The translations under genes were made by a program, and so were the position numbers. This document shows positions 62,169-64,000 of a stretch of DNA of 64,000 nucleotides, one piece after another; positions within the stretch are counted from its first letter, which is position 1, and each line of letters opens with the position of its first letter. Source of the stretch: Massospora cicadina (lineage: Eukaryota > Entomophthoromycota > Entomophthoromycetes > Entomophthorales > Entomophthoraceae); NCBI GenBank assembly GCA_022478985.1, contig JAKSZP010000193.1, positions 62,001 through 126,000 of the forward strand, read 5' to 3'. The notes under the pieces are model-generated. The model had not been told where the DNA came from and made no database searches. It worked only from the letters and a program-made list of their open reading frames with translations.

Positions 62169-64000
62169 ATGGCGGGAAACCCCGCAAAAGAACCCGCAGG
62201 CTATGCCAAACGAGCCAGCACCACCCCCAAACGAAGTAACCCTGGGACACCCACCTCAGGGTCAACCAGAATCACCCGCTCTCAAGCAGCAGCCATGAAA
62301 GCAGGCACCACCCCCCAACCTGGAGCTACTCCAACTAGCGCCAGTTCACCTGATCGCACTTCTGCAACCTGCACGCCTAACAGCTCTGTGTGTGCTGCCT
62401 CCCACCAACCCGCTGGGCCCCCTCCAACCAAGGAGGCCATCACCCACGCTGTTTTAATGGCGTCTGCTCAGTTGAATGCAACTCAGCCCATCCAGACATT
62501 CACCTCCCCCATTGTGTCAGCTAATTCAGCCCCATCTATTATTGCTGACGCCGTGTTTCTGGCTCCCTCCATGAGGGGCGATACCCAGCTACCTGGCCCC
62601 CAAATCCTCAGATGTAAGGTTGGATTAGCCGCACATTCTGGTTCACTAAGCACCAAATTGGGACAATCTACTCTTCCCAATGAGGATTCAAATGGTTCGG
62701 ATTTTGGAACTTCACACCAGTTCCAATCTCACCCGTCCCATTTAAACCCCGTAATTGGCACTTCTCAAGTCGGCACTTTATCGCAATATGCTGAAAACGA
62801 CCAATTCACTAATCAGCCAATGAGTTTTGCCCACGAATTTACAGCAAATACTCGGGCTGAATTTACCCAAATAGATTGGGATGGTGATGAAACATCTCCC
62901 TCCTCCCAATTGGCTGGAGTTAATTCCAATCTGGATGGGACTCCCCAATTTAGCGAGGCCCAACAATCACCTGGCCCCAAACCCTCGGATGTAAGGTTGG
63001 ATTAGCCGCACATTCTGGTTCACTAAGCACCAAATTGGGACAATCTACTCTTCCCAATGGGGATTTAAATGGTTCAGATTTTGGAACTTCACACCAGTTC
63101 CAATCTCACCCGTCCCATATAAACCCCATAATCGGCACTTCTCAAGTAGGCACTTTATCTCAATATGCTGAAAACGACCAATTCACCAATCAGCCAGTGA
63201 GTTTTGCCCACAAAATCACAGCAAATACTCGGGCTGAATTTACCCAAATAGATTGGGATGGTGATGAAACATCTCCCTCCTCCCAACTGGCTGGAGTTAA
63301 TTCCAATCTGGATGGGCCTCCCCAATTTAGCGAGGCCCAACAAACCGCCCCTCAATTTAATATGACGCCAGCAACTGCTGTAACATTTCAGAAACAAGGG
63401 AACTCCGCAAACTTGTCCAAACCACCAGCTCACACTCAACCTGCAATTGCAGCCCAAAGCAAACACAAACGTACCAAAGGAGCCACTGGGGCGTGGCAAA
63501 AACCTCTGGCACCAACGCTACCCAAAGCTGATCCCCGTGAAGTGGCGTTTATTGCTGATGTTAAGAAGAAATGGGCTGAAACTAGAGCGCAAAAAGCTCT
63601 ACCTCGCTCAACCCTCTCCCACGCAATTCGCCTTTATTATGGGCATAACCCTGTTGAATTCTATACAGAGGATTACTTCTCATACTTTGCAGCGATTGCG
63701 GAGACATTCCCTATTAACACCACCATCCATGAATCAGTGGAGGGCCACTACATCGATGTGGGCTTCACTGAAGCTGCCCTTGCTGACCATGCTGCCACCC
63801 TCCAGGTCATTATTCCACGCGGATCTCTTCGCATCTCCTGCACACGCTCTCACCTGGAGAAAATTTCATGGGTTACTTTTTCCAACCTACCAACGACTGT
63901 TGATCCTGAGTCTCTTAAACTGGCACTCCATCGTGGTTTAATGGAGTTTGGGTCTGTTCTTTCAGTGGACTTTAGCATCCCCTCTTACTATGCTCCCACT
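62169..64000 (+). pseudogene. ORF1 (gag-like) of LINE M, frame-shifted by a tandem duplication
   Basis: First ATG MAGNPAKEPAGYAKRAS at 62169; the frame is open for 278 codons (Pro/Thr/Ser-rich, KRASTTPKRSNPG, then Gln/Asn-rich) and stops at 63005 inside the second copy of a 377-bp duplication. In the frame offset by two the sequence is open from about 62972 to the window end, more than 1000 bp: EVAFIADVKKKWAETRAQKA, LYYGHNPVEFYTEDYFSYFA, GHYIDVGFTEAALADHAATL, ISWVTFSNLPTTVDPES and LALHRGLMEFGSVLSVDF. The last three match ORF1 of families 1 and 2. The zinc knuckle is expected beyond 64000. Apart from the duplication this ORF1 has no damage in the window. Confidence 0.83.
62594..63347 (+). repeat. 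377-bp tandem duplication in LINE M ORF1
   Basis: GATGTAAGGTTGGATTAGCC occurs at 62611 and 62988; the units stay collinear up to GGCGAG-like GCGAGGCCCAACAA at about 62955 and 63332. Copies are about 96-97% identical by eye. 377 is not a multiple of 3. Confidence 0.92.

Larger units (their letters stand above)
61899..64000 (+). mobile_element. LINE family 3 (copy M), 5' part, runs off the window
   Basis: Begins CTCCGCCATGGTCCACCAGC exactly where the F LTR stops. A 270-bp leader is followed by a long ORF1. ORF2 would lie beyond the window. It differs from family 1 in sequence but shares the ORF1 domain order. Confidence 0.75.

Noticed and set aside
63447..63941. Open frame of 164 codons starting MQPKANTNVP
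   Set aside because: The frame offset from it is the true ORF1, open to the window end and with conserved GHYIDVGF and NLPTT motifs.
1..64000. Host genes, tRNA or rRNA genes
   Set aside because: No tRNA cloverleaf-like motif pair, no rRNA block and no conserved non-transposon protein was recognised. A tRNAscan or Rfam search would be decisive; I could not run one.
1..64000. Identification of the species
   Set aside because: Element types point to fungi, but no single-copy gene or marker is present, so naming a species would be a guess.

Overview
This 64-kb window is eukaryotic and made almost entirely of nested retrotransposons. I found no host gene, tRNA, rRNA, CRISPR array or bacterial-type operon. 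Ty3/Gypsy elements (several with an integrase chromodomain, none with an envelope gene) sit beside APE-type LINEs whose reverse transcriptase reads RGLRQGDPLSPLLYNF and ends in a Cys-Cys-His-Cys finger. This suggests a repeat-rich fungus, perhaps a basidiomycete. That is an inference from element types only. Almost every coding region is broken by stops and frameshifts.

Layout. 1-4710: LINE family 1 copy A (+), inserted in chromovirus H (+), whose internal part resumes at 4711 and whose 3' LTR (7964-13154) is split by Gypsy element B (8518-12808, duplication AGGAG). H itself lies in the 3' end of an F-type Gypsy element (F', 13155-14779), whose LTR carries a solo LTR (S1, 13661-14473). 14841-21644: Gypsy element I (+), interrupted by an H-type solo LTR (17897-18781). 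22826-31256: chromovirus J (-), whose 5' LTR holds a 2.1-kb LTR-like insertion (S2, 28719-30800). 31262-34570: decayed Gypsy K and two I-type LTR copies. 34578-35337: unassigned. 35338-36130: chromovirus tail N (-). 36150-44494: Gypsy L (-), interrupted by three LTR copies (36547-39367, 41250-41896, 42357-43260), the first of which itself carries an ORF1-only LINE (37326-39246). 44495-56157: Gypsy E (+); LINE copy C sits in its 5' LTR and the full-length LINE copy D (50662-55945, - strand) in its 3' LTR. 56158-61898: Gypsy F (+), inserted in the E 3' LTR. 61899-64000: a third LINE (M, +), inserted in the F 3' LTR and running off the window.

The nesting is supported by target-site duplications readable in the sequence: 5 bp for LTR insertions (AGGAG, AAGGG, CCATG, CCTTA, CTTGT, CTCAG, AATAT/AGTAT, AGCAA/AGCTA) and 12-14 bp for LINEs.

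Most notable points: (1) elements J and E look self-primed, the predicted start of the transcript being complementary to the site just after the 5' LTR; (2) an ORF1-only LINE insertion with poly(A) and target duplication, like mammalian HAL1; (3) a shared ORF1 domain in three otherwise different LINE families; (4) a 377-bp tandem duplication that shifts the frame of an otherwise open LINE ORF1; (5) differences between LINE copies concentrated at CpG; (6) tandem repeats of 94, 75 and 80 bp inside retroelements.
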